From Trichocoleus desertorum ATA4-8-CV12 (GTDB lineage: Bacteria; Cyanobacteriota; Cyanobacteriia; FACHB-46), in NCBI GenBank assembly GCA_019358975.1, contig JAHHIL010000037.1, forward strand, positions 1 through 54,031: a stretch of 54,031 nucleotides of DNA, read 5' to 3'. Numbering within the stretch: the stretch's first letter is position 1; every line of letters starts with the position of its first letter. The position numbers and the translations under genes were made by a program. Below, in pieces: positions 6,880 to 15,839 of this stretch. Under the pieces are notes generated by a model that saw nothing but the letters and a program-made list of their open reading frames with translations, was not told where the DNA came from and did no database searches.

Positions 6880-7791
6880 CTATTCGCTCCAGGTTTGCAA
6901 CTGCAAATAAACCAACACCAAGGTCGCTCCTAGCAGAACCGTAGCAGCGGCGGCGGCATAGCCAAAATCAAATTGAGCAAACGCTTGCTCATAGATGTAG
7001 TAGACCAATAAGTTAGTGGAGTTAAGCGGGCCACCTTCCGTGATCACATACACCTGCTCAAAACTCCGTAGCGTGAAGATGACTGTAGTAACAGCGGCAA
7101 AAACTAGTGTAGGTCGCAATCCCGGTAGCGTAATATGCCAAAACTGCTGCCAAGCATCAGCCCCATCCAGTTCTGCCGCTTCGTAGCGATTCACCGGAAT
7201 GGTCTGCAATCCCGCCAAAAACACTACCATATTAAAGCCCAGTTGCTTCCAGATACTCAGCAAAATCAGCACAGGCATCGCCCAAGTTGTACTGCCCAAC
7301 CATGCAATCGGCTCTAGCCCGATCGCGCCTAGCAAAGTATTGATCGGGCCTTCTGTTTGAAACAGCCACCGGAAGCCCAGCCCCACCGCCACCAGCGAAG
7401 TAATGGAAGGAATGAAATAAGCAGCCCGGAACAGTCCTTGTAAGGCAAAGGCTCGATTTAGCAGCACTGCCAACCCCAAAGAGATTGCTAGGCTAGGAGC
7501 GACGGTCGCCACCGTGAAATAGAGGGTATTCCCTAGCACTTGCCAAAAATCTGGGTTGAGGAATAAGCGCCAATAGTTGCTGAAACCAACCCAATGAGTG
7601 CCCGTGCGAGTAAAGCTGCCCGCTGTAAAGCTGAGATAGATTAAATAAACAATTGGCCCTAGCACAAAAATGCTGAGGAGCAATAACGCAGGCGCTAAAA
7701 ACAACCAAGCGGCGATCGCACTTTCCTGATTTCCTTCAGGTATGGGAGGGCGGTCACGATGAGATTGGCGACGAAATGACCACAGAGACAT
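6880..7791 (-). CDS. Sugar-type ABC transporter permease (MalF/UgpA family)
   Basis: This is an inner-membrane subunit of a binding-protein-dependent carbohydrate ABC importer. The 303-residue protein has six predicted membrane helices. The EAA coupling loop (EAAELDGADAWQQFWHITLPGLRP, about residues 205-228) docks to the ATPase. The proline-rich soluble N-terminus (about 30 residues) is longer than usual. No partner permease, binding protein or ATPase is in the neighbourhood, so the rest of the transporter must be encoded elsewhere. The substrate cannot be told from the sequence. Confidence 0.93.
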   Translation of the reverse strand: MSLWSFRRQSHRDRPPIPEGNQESAIAAWLFLAPALLLLSIFVLGPIVYLIYLSFTAGSFTRTGTHWVGFSNYWRLFLNPDFWQVLGNTLYFTVATVAPSLAISLGLAVLLNRAFALQGLFRAAYFIPSITSLVAVGLGFRWLFQTEGPINTLLGAIGLEPIAWLGSTTWAMPVLILLSIWKQLGFNMVVFLAGLQTIPVNRYEAAELDGADAWQQFWHITLPGLRPTLVFAAVTTVIFTLRSFEQVYVITEGGPLNSTNLLVYYIYEQAFAQFDFGYAAAAATVLLGATLVLVYLQLQTWSE

Positions 7792-7904
7792 AGCAAGTTT
7801 CTACTAACGAGCGTGGGATGAAGGGCTCTGCTGTTACAATTCTGAGACTAGCGCTCAGTCAGCGACTACGCTAGGGCAATTTTTGAGCGATCCTTCCTGA
7901 TTTC

Positions 7905-8615
7905 ATGACTTCTCACTCTGCGGTGCCTGCTTCCAGCCTGGATTCTACCCCTAGCCTCGTTTCACCGATTCTCGTTGCTTCTACATCCACTACCCCTGCG
8001 GCGACTCCTTTAAAGCTAGGTGTGATGGCTTCTGGTTCGGGTAGCAACTTTGAGGCGATCGCTCAAGCTATTGCAGATGGGCAGCTCAATGCCACCATTC
8101 AAGTTTTGATCTGTAATAATCCCAACGCCAAGGCGTTAGAGCGGGCAGAGCGTTGGGGCACTCCCTCTGTTTTGTTAGATCACCGCACCTTTTCGTCTCG
8201 CGAAGATCTCGATCGCCGCATTGCTGATACTCTGAAGCAGCATGGTGTGGAATGGGTGATTATGGCGGGTTGGATGCGGCGGGTGACGCAAGTGCTAATT
8301 GACGCATTCCCCGACCAAATGCTGAACATTCATCCCAGCTTATTGCCCAGTTTTCCTGGCATTCGTGCGGTCGAACAAGCGTTACAGGCAGGGGTGAAGA
8401 TCTCTGGCTGCACTGTGCATTATGTGCATTTAGAAGTGGATAGTGGCCCGATCGTGATGCAGGCAGCGGTGCCCATCTTAGCCGAAGATACTCCGGAGAT
8501 GCTGCAAGCTCGGATTCAAGTGCAAGAACATCGAATTTTTCCTCCGGCGATCGCTCTAGCCGCAGCCCAGAAAGCAGGTGTCGTGCCTACCACGTTTTTC
8601 TCTGTTACTACTTAA
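7905..8615 (+). CDS. purN: Phosphoribosylglycinamide formyltransferase
   Basis: PurN transfers a formyl group from 10-formyltetrahydrofolate to GAR, the third step of purine synthesis. The 236-residue protein has the signature GVMASGSGSNFEAI (about residues 38-51), the folate-site NIHPSLLPSFPG with its catalytic Asn-His pair (about 139-150), and GCTVHYVHLEVDSGPI with the catalytic Asp (about 166-181). About 36 residues of low-complexity Ser/Thr/Pro sequence precede the catalytic fold, so the true start could be further in. An adenosine deaminase family gene follows 27 bases downstream, giving a purine pair. Confidence 0.95.
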   Translation: MTSHSAVPASSLDSTPSLVSPILVASTSTTPAATPLKLGVMASGSGSNFEAIAQAIADGQLNATIQVLICNNPNAKALERAERWGTPSVLLDHRTFSSREDLDRRIADTLKQHGVEWVIMAGWMRRVTQVLIDAFPDQMLNIHPSLLPSFPGIRAVEQALQAGVKISGCTVHYVHLEVDSGPIVMQAAVPILAEDTPEMLQARIQVQEHRIFPPAIALAAAQKAGVVPTTFFSVTT

Positions 8616-8642
8616 ACGGCTTAAATAGCTGCCACTTCCGTT

Positions 8643-9674
8643 ATGAATGCTTCAAGCCTCGCTGCTTCCATCTGGTTTGAACAGGTGCCCAAAGTTGAGT
8701 TGCATTTGCACCTAGAAGGAGCAATCCCCTACGAAACCCTGTGGCAACTTATGCAGAAGTATGGCGGCGATCCAGAAGTACCGAACCTGGAAGCCTTAAA
8801 GCAGCGGTTTCAATATCATGACTTTCCCCATTTCATTGCGACTTGGATCTGGAAAAACCAGTTTTTGCGCGAGTACGAAGACTTCACTTTAATCGCTGCG
8901 GCTGTAGCTGAAGATTTGGCTCGTCAAAATATTCAATACGTCGAAGCTTTTTTCTCACCCAGTGACTTTGCTAGGCATGGCTTAAAAACGCAAGAGATCA
9001 CTGCGGCTATTCGGCAAGGCTTGGCGCAAGTTCCAGAAATTGAGGTGGCATTGGTTGCCGATTGTGTACGTGACTTTGGCCCTGAATCTGCTGCGATTAC
9101 CTTGGCCGAAATTAACGAGGTCAAAGAACTAGGTGTGGTTGGTATTGGCATTGGTGGCTCAGAGCATCAGTTTCCCCCAGAACTGTTTGAGTCAGTTTAC
9201 GCAGAAGCGCGGCGGTTGGGTTTTCGCACTAGTGCCCATGCAGGAGAAGCAGCAGGCCCAGAGAGTATTTGGGGAGCCATTCACAGCCTGAAATGCGATC
9301 GCATCGGTCATGGCACTCGCGCCGAGGAAGATCCTGCCTTATTAGATTACTTAGCCGAACATCGCATCCCTTTAGAAATGTGCCCTTGGTCGAATGTCTG
9401 CACTGGGGTTGTGCCTGCTATAGAACAGCATCCGATTCGACGCTATTGGGAGCGCGGTTTAGTAGTAACCGTCAATACCGATGACCCTAAAATGTTTGGT
9501 AATTCCTTAGCAACTGAGTATCAACTGCTGCAAGAGAAATTGGGCTGCGATCGCAACTTCATTCGCGCCTTGATTCTTCAGGGTATTCAGTCCAGTTGGC
9601 TCTCAGAAGACCGCAAACAACAGTTAATCACAAGGTTTCGTGACGATCCAGGTTGGTTAGCAGAAACACCTTGA
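8643..9674 (+). CDS. add: Adenosine deaminase family protein
   Basis: This is a purine hydrolase that deaminates adenosine or a related aminopurine. The 343-residue TIM barrel has all the zinc and catalytic motifs: HLHLEGA near residue 21, HAGEAAGPESIW near 199, the GHG triplet near 223 and VTVNTDDPKMFG near 275. The length fits the adenosine/adenine deaminase family. Substrate choice (adenosine, adenine or N6-modified adenosine) cannot be fixed by eye. It is 27 bases after purN on the same strand, consistent with purine salvage. Confidence 0.9.
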   Translation: MNASSLAASIWFEQVPKVELHLHLEGAIPYETLWQLMQKYGGDPEVPNLEALKQRFQYHDFPHFIATWIWKNQFLREYEDFTLIAAAVAEDLARQNIQYVEAFFSPSDFARHGLKTQEITAAIRQGLAQVPEIEVALVADCVRDFGPESAAITLAEINEVKELGVVGIGIGGSEHQFPPELFESVYAEARRLGFRTSAHAGEAAGPESIWGAIHSLKCDRIGHGTRAEEDPALLDYLAEHRIPLEMCPWSNVCTGVVPAIEQHPIRRYWERGLVVTVNTDDPKMFGNSLATEYQLLQEKLGCDRNFIRALILQGIQSSWLSEDRKQQLITRFRDDPGWLAETP

Positions 9675-9907
9675 GCCAGCAACAAATTCTGATCCCCTCG
9701 TGGGCCTTTCGTGAGCACTATGCCTTTAGCAGCCCTCCCTGTATAACTTCATCTCCCTATAGAGTTCATTTCAGACTTGGGAGAGATGCTTTATACCCTC
9801 TGAGTCGGAGATTCTGAGCGTGAGGGTTATTAGTCTTGCAGAAATATAGCGCTGGGATGCAGGCAAGCTCAGATTTGCGTGGATCTTAGCCTTAACGAGG
9901 GAAAATC

Positions 9908-12900
9908 ATGTTTCACACTATAGGAATTGCACGGGAATTATTCCAGGGGCAATTCTGGATTGCACAAGTGCCCGTGGGTGGAGGAGTTACCACTGCCGAA
10001 GAAGCTGCACTTGTCTTTTCAGGCCCCCAATTTTTTGTAGCTTTGATCGCAGGGTTAGTTCTAGCTTTTGCCATTCAATTAGTTTTAACCAATCTTTCTG
10101 TCGCCGCCGGAATTTCTTATTTAGGGCACCAATCTGACGACCACTCCAGCCACTCTAGCCATAAAGACTCAGGTAGCCTGGGTGGTACGATCCGCAAAGT
10201 TGGCACTGCTTTAGGGCTGTGGACGCTGGTGACGGTCACCATTGCTCTGTTCATTGCTTGCTTACTCGCTGTTAAGCTGAGCTTGATCGAAAGCGCTGTC
10301 TTAGGCGCGATTGTGGGCTTGGTGATTTGGGGTGCTTACTTCACCCTGCTGGTGTGGGTCAGTTCTACCACTGTGGGTTCTCTAATCGGTTCAGTGGTGA
10401 ACACCGCTACTTCAGGGTTTCAAGCAGTTCTCGGTACTGCAACTGCCGCGATCGCGGGTAAATCTGCCAGCGACCAAGTGGTAGCAACCGCAGAAGCCGC
10501 AGCCGCAGCCGTGCGCCGGGAATTTACCGTAGGTATGGACCCAGTTAGTATTCGTGAAAGCATCGAAGACTATCTCGATCGCTTGAAGCCAACTGAGTTG
10601 GACATTTCGCGGATTCGGGGTGAGTTCGAAAATTTGGTGAATACCCCAGAGTTAAAGTCTTTAGCTCAGAGTGCAGGGGGGGTAGGAGAATCTCTACGCG
10701 ATCGCCTCAGCCACATCGATCGGCAAACCTTTGTCAATTTAGTCAGCAGCCGTACTGATCTCTCCAAGCGCGACATCAGCCGGATCGTCGATCAGTTGGA
10801 AGGTGTGTGGCAGCAAGTCCTGAGCCAACAAGGGCAGCAAGACCTGATGGGGCAATTACGTGACTATTTGTCTTCAGCTCGGCCAGAAAACTTGCGCTCC
10901 AATGAACTAGGCAGCAAACTAGACCAACTGATTGCTGAAGTTCGCCGTTCCAACCAAGGTGGAAGTCAACAACAGCAAACGCCTGGCTTGATCGAGCGAG
11001 CCACTCAGTTAGGCATGACCGCTCTTACAGGTACGGTATTGGGCCGCACTGACCTTTCCGATTTAGATGTGGAAAAGGTAATGGGTCAGTTGCAAGGTTT
11101 CAAAGATAAGTTGGGAGAGCAAGCCAACAAAGTGGGTAGCCAAGTTGCTGATAAAGCTCCCGCTCTACCCTTTAACCCTATCCGGGCCGATATCGAAAAC
11201 TACGTGCTCAATTCTTATGCTTGGCATCTGAACCGAGAAACGATTAAGTACGAATTCCGCAACGTCCTCCACGATCCAGAAGCCGACCCCAATGCGGTGA
11301 AGCAGCAACTAGATCAATTGAACCGCAGCTACTTTGTGGATTTGCTTACACAGCGCGGTGATCTCTCCCCCGCTAGAGTTGGAGGCATTGCCGATCAACT
11401 GGAAGGGATTCGCCAAGAAATTCTTGCTACGGTCACGCTGGCAGCCGATCAGGAAGAATCACAAGATCTCCGCAGCCGAGTTGAGAATTATCTACGCTCC
11501 ACGGACAAAGCTGAACTCAGCCCTGAAGGCATTGAGCGAGACTTCCAGACCTTACTCGAAGATCCGGAAGCGGGTTATGAGGAACTGGGCGATCGCCTGA
11601 ACCATTTTGATCACGATACCTTAGTGCAGTTACTTGCTCAGCGCCAAGACCTAAGCCAAGAAGAAGCCGATCGCATTGTCAGCCAACTGGAAAGCACCCG
11701 CGATCGCGTTTTGGGTTCAGCGCAGTCTGTTCAAGACCAAGCCCAATCGAAAGCGACTGAGTTGCGCCAACGCCTAGAGTCTTACCTGCAAAACACGGGC
11801 CGTTCTGAACTGAATCCCGAAGGCATCAAGCGCGATCTGCAAACCTTGCTCGATGATCCCCAAGCTGGCTTTAGAGCCTTACGTTGGCGCTTTTCGGCAG
11901 TCGATCGTGATACCTTTGTCAAACTGTTGGCTCAGCGCCCCGATATTAGCGAGGAAGAAGCCAGCCAAATCTTTGATCAAGTCGAAAGCAACTGGTACAG
12001 CATGACTCATGTACCCCAGATTGTTGTAGGCAAGACCAAAGAGCAGTACGACAAAACCACCACCGCGATCGCCGACTACTTGCGGAGTACCAACTTGCAA
12101 GAACTCGATCCAGTCGGTATCCAGCGCGACTTGCAAACGCTGCTGAACGACCCTAAAGAAGGAACTTTGGCGCTGAGAAGACGCTTGTCTCAAGTGGATC
12201 GCGAAACGCTGGTGCGGTTGCTTAGCCAGCGTCAAGATATGACCGAAGATCAAGCTAACCGGATTGTGGATCAGATGCAAGAGGCGATCCGGAGCATAGT
12301 TAGAGCCCCGCGTCGCTTGGCAGCACGAACCCAGGAGCAAGTCCGGGATTTTCAAGCCAATCTGCAAAACTATCTACGCAACACCGATAAAGAAGAACTG
12401 AATCCAGACGGCATTAAACGCGACTTGCAGTTGCTACTCCGTGACCCCCGGGCTGGTTTAGGTAACTTGGGCGATCGCCTCTCCCATGTGGATCGCTCGA
12501 CCATTGTGGCTCTGTTATCTCAACGCTCTGACATGACAGAAGCAGAAGCCAGCCGCATCGTGGATCAAGTTCTTTCCGTCCGGGAGCAAGTGCAAGTGCA
12601 AATCCAGAACGTTCAGAACCAGATTCAGTCGGTGATCGACGGTATTTTTGCTCGTATCCGCAACTACTTGAACTCGTTGGATCGCCCAGAGCTAAACTAC
12701 GAAGGCATCAAGCGCGATTTACGCACCGTGTTTGATGATCCGCAAGCTGGATTTGACGCCTTACGATCTCGCCTAGGCCAGTTCGATCGCGGTACCTTGG
12801 TGGCGCTGCTCAGTTCCCGCGAAGACATCTCGGAAGCAGATGCCAACCGCATCGTTGACCAAATTGAAGGAGCCAGAAATAGCGTCCTTCAGCGGGCTGA

Positions 12901-13069
12901 GCGCATCCAACACGAAGCTCAACGTCGTCTAGAAGACATGAAGCGACAGGCGCAGCATCAAGCTGAAGAAACTCGGAAAGCGGCTGCTAGTGCTGCTTGG
13001 TGGTTATTTGGTACCGCTGCTGTCTCAGCCTTGGCCTCTGCTGTTGCTGGTGCGCTTGCCGTCGGTTAA
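9908..13069 (+). CDS. Large membrane protein with seven tandem ~98-residue helical repeats, unknown function
   Basis: The protein has 1053 residues. The N-terminus has three hydrophobic helices (about 40-62, 101-122, 128-152) with a His/Ser-rich loop (about 72-90). A soluble region from about 200 to 1000 follows, and a last hydrophobic segment lies at about 1030-1050. The soluble region holds seven copies of one unit, starting near residues 214, 425, 519, 617, 717, 815 and 912, plus a degenerate one near 312. Each unit begins with a YL helix, then E-L-x-P-x-G-I-x-R-D-L, a DPxAG turn, L-x-x-R-L, a D-R-x-T-(L/F)-V-x-L-L stretch, and R-x-D-(I/M/L)-(S/T)-x-x-x-A-x-x-I-V-x-Q. The five C-terminal copies are closest to each other, suggesting recent duplication. 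I do not recognise the family. A scaffold or membrane-tethered coiled-coil role is possible, but no function is assigned. A strong terminator follows directly. Confidence 0.85.
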   Translation: MFHTIGIARELFQGQFWIAQVPVGGGVTTAEEAALVFSGPQFFVALIAGLVLAFAIQLVLTNLSVAAGISYLGHQSDDHSSHSSHKDSGSLGGTIRKVGTALGLWTLVTVTIALFIACLLAVKLSLIESAVLGAIVGLVIWGAYFTLLVWVSSTTVGSLIGSVVNTATSGFQAVLGTATAAIAGKSASDQVVATAEAAAAAVRREFTVGMDPVSIRESIEDYLDRLKPTELDISRIRGEFENLVNTPELKSLAQSAGGVGESLRDRLSHIDRQTFVNLVSSRTDLSKRDISRIVDQLEGVWQQVLSQQGQQDLMGQLRDYLSSARPENLRSNELGSKLDQLIAEVRRSNQGGSQQQQTPGLIERATQLGMTALTGTVLGRTDLSDLDVEKVMGQLQGFKDKLGEQANKVGSQVADKAPALPFNPIRADIENYVLNSYAWHLNRETIKYEFRNVLHDPEADPNAVKQQLDQLNRSYFVDLLTQRGDLSPARVGGIADQLEGIRQEILATVTLAADQEESQDLRSRVENYLRSTDKAELSPEGIERDFQTLLEDPEAGYEELGDRLNHFDHDTLVQLLAQRQDLSQEEADRIVSQLESTRDRVLGSAQSVQDQAQSKATELRQRLESYLQNTGRSELNPEGIKRDLQTLLDDPQAGFRALRWRFSAVDRDTFVKLLAQRPDISEEEASQIFDQVESNWYSMTHVPQIVVGKTKEQYDKTTTAIADYLRSTNLQELDPVGIQRDLQTLLNDPKEGTLALRRRLSQVDRETLVRLLSQRQDMTEDQANRIVDQMQEAIRSIVRAPRRLAARTQEQVRDFQANLQNYLRNTDKEELNPDGIKRDLQLLLRDPRAGLGNLGDRLSHVDRSTIVALLSQRSDMTEAEASRIVDQVLSVREQVQVQIQNVQNQIQSVIDGIFARIRNYLNSLDRPELNYEGIKRDLRTVFDDPQAGFDALRSRLGQFDRGTLVALLSSREDISEADANRIVDQIEGARNSVLQRAERIQHEAQRRLEDMKRQAQHQAEETRKAAASAAWWLFGTAAVSALASAVAGALAVG

Positions 13070-13102
13070 CTCATCAACTTTCTCTCTTTCACTCCAGACT
13101 AT

Positions 13103-13132
13103 GCCTCTCCTAAGCTAGGAGGGGCTTTTTTT
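13103..13132 (+). terminator. Rho-independent terminator after the repeat-protein gene
   Basis: A 9-bp stem with one G-T pair (GCCTCTCCT at 13103-13111, AGGAGGGGC at 13117-13125) and a 5-base loop is followed by seven T residues. Confidence 0.88.
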
Positions 13133-13136
13133 GTAA

Positions 13137-13208
13137 GAAGGAGGAGGGATGAAGCAGGCGATAGGAGCGAGAAGCCAGAAGCTAGGAGCCAAGAGCCAGG
13201 AGTCAAAA
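13137..13208. repeat. Degenerate heptanucleotide array, 13.1 kb
   Basis: The segment 13137-13156 is identical to 530-549 inside thiL. From 13167 six heptamers run head to tail: GCGAGAA, GCCAGAA, GCTAGGA, GCCAAGA, GCCAGGA, GTCAAAA (consensus GYCARRA). This fits the short tandemly repeated heptamers known from cyanobacterial genomes. The rest of this 290-base gap, up to 13422, holds nothing else I can support. Confidence 0.75.
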
Positions 13209-13422
13209 CAATTTTCACGGAACGGTACAAAGTACAGTTTCATCCCATGCTGGGGAACGCTAAAGACATACATCTGTCTTTTTTTACCCCTTCTCTCTCC
13301 TCCTGCCATCGAAATCCCCCATTTGTATGGTGCGGAACTAGGGAAGAATTCGGGAATCTATAGAAGCGGAAGTGAAGCTAAACTTTTATGTTCTGTCTGC
13401 TCAGTTCCCGCCTGATCAAATA

Positions 13423-13668
13423 ATGATGTTGAATTTAACCAGCGCCACTGATAACAGTTTGAGCACCGATAGCGTTGAATTTTTTGTTCGCAACGCGCTC
13501 TCGTCTGGGCTCCTCTCCCCCGCCGCTGAAACTCAAATTCATTATTTGATACAGCAGGGTGGCCTGAGCGATCGCGATTGGTCTTTGTTAGCCATTTTGC
13601 GCGATGCGATCGCAGATGGTTGCATTCATCGAGAAAGCGCTAGCGGTTTAGCCGGACTCAGATTTTAG
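13423..13668 (+). CDS. Small conserved-type hypothetical protein (81 aa)
   Basis: The start is placed at the tandem ATG codons 13423/13426; the frame extends 51 bases further upstream, but that part (KLNFYVLSAQFPPDQ) overlaps non-coding-looking sequence. The product is an acidic, soluble, probably helical protein with a Ser/Thr N-terminus. The core reads FVRNALSSGLLSPAAE, then YLIQQGGLSDRDW and LRDAIADGCI. It has no membrane segment or recognisable domain. Its pattern of L-x-x-L-x-DAI-x-x-G resembles small cyanobacterial hypotheticals, but I cannot name the family. Confidence 0.6.
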   Translation: MMLNLTSATDNSLSTDSVEFFVRNALSSGLLSPAAETQIHYLIQQGGLSDRDWSLLAILRDAIADGCIHRESASGLAGLRF

Positions 13669-13731
13669 GGGCAGTAATTGATCTTTACCGTCTTACCGTT
13701 TAGCTTTTCGCTGTTGTAGTAGTCGTTAAAT

Positions 13732-14334
13732 TCAGCTAGAGGAGCTATGTTTTCTCTCACTGTGCCACTTCCAGACACAGCCAGAAATTAAATTAGTTAC
13801 AACATGAGCCGCTAAGGGCACAAACAAATTTCCTGTAATCAAGGCACTGAGTCCTAATACCACACCAATGGTCAAGGCCCACACCATATAGGGCCAATGC
13901 TTAAAACTACTCAGATGAAGTGCCCCAAAACATAAGCTGGAGATAGCCACCCCCGTCAGGTTAAATCCTAAAGCGGGTAGCATCACGCCACGAAACAGCA
14001 ATTCTTCGCTTAACCCAGGCAACAGGCCTAACCAAACTAAATCGGGCCAGGTCAGAGGTTTAAGGACGAGTTCTAGATAAAGATTTGCGCTTTGTCGATA
14101 AGCCGGCCAGAAGCGATAAATGATGGCACTGGTGGCAGAAATGCCTAAACCAAGCCCCACCCCTAGCAAGAGCGAGTTTCCCATCCAATTGAGCGGTAGA
14201 AGTGGGATTGCCCCAACTCTCTGCCAAATCTTGGCAATCATCAGCAAAAATAGAGCTGTGACACCCATTGCAATTAGCACTTGGACGCGGGTTAGAGTTT
14301 CGGTTTCGGGAGTCTGGGGGAGCTGGTTTGCCAC
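13732..14334 (-). CDS. CPBP family intramembrane glutamic endopeptidase (Abi/CAAX-like)
   Basis: This 200-residue polytopic membrane protein has five or six hydrophobic helices. It carries the family motifs SEELLFRG (EExxxR, about residues 108-115), FGALHLSS with its conserved His (about 136-143), and a final HVVTN motif (about 177-181). The Glu and His residues form the intramembrane active site in the Rce1-like fold. Cyanobacteria carry many CPBP proteins with unknown substrates. The gene stands alone, convergent with the small gene at 13.4 kb. Confidence 0.9.
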   Translation of the reverse strand: MANQLPQTPETETLTRVQVLIAMGVTALFLLMIAKIWQRVGAIPLLPLNWMGNSLLLGVGLGLGISATSAIIYRFWPAYRQSANLYLELVLKPLTWPDLVWLGLLPGLSEELLFRGVMLPALGFNLTGVAISSLCFGALHLSSFKHWPYMVWALTIGVVLGLSALITGNLFVPLAAHVVTNLISGCVWKWHSERKHSSSS

Positions 14335-14453
14335 AAAACTGAGGGAACGCTAAGTTACAACTCAACTGCTATGCGAACAGAGCCTAGAGATAGCCCGTAC
14401 GTTACAGCTTAACTAAAACCTAAATTAAGCCAACACTTGTTTCAGGCTAAATT

Positions 14454-15521
14454 TCAGGTCGAAAGGTGACGGATGCGTGCGATGTGGGGCTGGAGAGCAG
14501 TAGGGCTAATTCCTGCTCGATGCGTTACCAACACACCAAGCGCTTCTAGATAAGAGTTGACTGAGATGGCTTTGATGCCCAATTGAGAGGGCGGCACTCG
14601 CATTTTAGTTTGATTTTCTCGCACCGTAATGATTTGGGCCTGAGACTGGCTGAAACTTAACACAGCACTGCCCCCACAAGCTGTTTCAGGAATGACGATT
14701 GCATCCACGCGATCGCACCACAACTCGCTGCTGTTACTAATACGGTTCTGAGGCTGGGTAATAAATTGGGGAGCGCGGCTCAGCCCTGCTAACACACAGG
14801 GCAGGAAAGTATATCCCAATTCTTCAGCAGCAGAGCGAGGCGAGAGCTCTGGATCAATAGGAAGTGGTGCTAGGGCAGGGGCGTGGGCGCAAGGAATTTG
14901 GAAGGTTCGGACGACCAAGTGGCTGATCACCGCTTCTGCGCCTGCTAAGGGATCAACCCCCTGCCCATGACGGTACTCTTGTAACGCTTTGCTACCTGTA
15001 TCGTCCGGGAATCGAGCGACTACTGCGATCGCTTCGGCCTGGGCCTGTGTAATTAGTTGTTCAACCGCCCGTAGCAAACTATCGGGGTTTTGAATCGTAC
15101 CCCAAGTTGCGCCAGAATCCGCAGTGCGTAACTCCACACCTAGCGGGGCATCGGTGACGACATAATCAGTAAGGTTCAAACCCAAGGTGGCGCGAGTCGC
15201 ATCTGCGGCCTGTAGCTGTCGCACTCGTAGCTCTAGTTCTATGCCTTGATCGAGCACCAACCCCACTCGGTTTTGATGCACCGATCGCAAGCCCCATTGG
15301 CCTGCTGCAAACTGATCTAGCCCGTACCCCTCGACATAGAGTGCATTGGGTAAGGGCCAGTAGAGTTGTGCCCCATTAAGGACGTTGGGGTGGGTGATTA
15401 GGCAATCTGCAACTTGCGCGATCGCTCGTGCTACAGGCAAAGCATCTCCTGCATAGCCACCGATCGCCGCCCCAATCCCAGTCGGAACAATTAATAGAAC
15501 AGTGTAGGGTCGCTGAATCAA
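14454..15521 (-). CDS. DUF3326 domain protein
   Basis: The protein has 355 residues with a Gly-rich start (IVPTGIGAAIGGYAGDALPVARA), then THPNVLNGAQLYW and a long mixed alpha/beta domain. It includes TACGGSAVLSF near residue 277 and ends in a short basic tail. The family (DUF3326) is conserved across cyanobacteria and is also found in plants, but has no established activity. Its stop overlaps nothing; its start overlaps the stop of an upstream 67-residue gene by four bases, indicating translational coupling. Confidence 0.8.
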   Translation of the reverse strand: MIQRPYTVLLIVPTGIGAAIGGYAGDALPVARAIAQVADCLITHPNVLNGAQLYWPLPNALYVEGYGLDQFAAGQWGLRSVHQNRVGLVLDQGIELELRVRQLQAADATRATLGLNLTDYVVTDAPLGVELRTADSGATWGTIQNPDSLLRAVEQLITQAQAEAIAVVARFPDDTGSKALQEYRHGQGVDPLAGAEAVISHLVVRTFQIPCAHAPALAPLPIDPELSPRSAAEELGYTFLPCVLAGLSRAPQFITQPQNRISNSSELWCDRVDAIVIPETACGGSAVLSFSQSQAQIITVRENQTKMRVPPSQLGIKAISVNSYLEALGVLVTHRAGISPTALQPHIARIRHLST

Positions 15522-15721
15522 ACCGTGGCTATAGGATCAGACGTGACGGCATCAGAGGTTACGATCGCATCAACATAGGCTTTTTGTTGCTCCACGTTGA
15601 CATCGGTAACTGCCCAACGCAAGGGTTCACCCCGCTTTTGCAGTTCTGCCTCAATTGCTTGGTGCATCGCTACTGGGCACTCTTGTAGATCAATTTCAGC
15701 TGTAATAAAGTGAGTCGTCAT
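15518..15721 (-). CDS. Small conserved-type protein coupled to the DUF3326 gene
   Basis: The protein has 67 residues from ATG 15721 (MTTHFITAEIDLQECP); an ATG 15 bases upstream is an alternative. The sequence suggests a compact alpha/beta fold: a beta strand, a helix (AMHQAIEAELQKRGEPLRWA) and a beta hairpin (VTDVNVEQQKAYVDAIV). Its stop overlaps the DUF3326 start by four bases (15518-15521), so the two are very likely translated together and may act together. No domain is recognised. Confidence 0.7.
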   Translation of the reverse strand: MTTHFITAEIDLQECPVAMHQAIEAELQKRGEPLRWAVTDVNVEQQKAYVDAIVTSDAVTSDPIATV

Positions 15722-15839
15722 AGTTGCTGATTCCAATGCTGTATTAGTTTATGCCACATTGCTGCTGCGTACGGATAACTTTGGAGAAGTTAGCAACTGG
15801 CTGCTTCTGAGCGAAGCCTTTTTATTTCGGAATAAGGCA

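Noticed and set aside
9731-9792. CATCTCCC / GGGAGAGATG pair as a terminator after the adenosine deaminase gene
   Set aside because: The stem has a two-base bulge, the loop is long and no T run follows.
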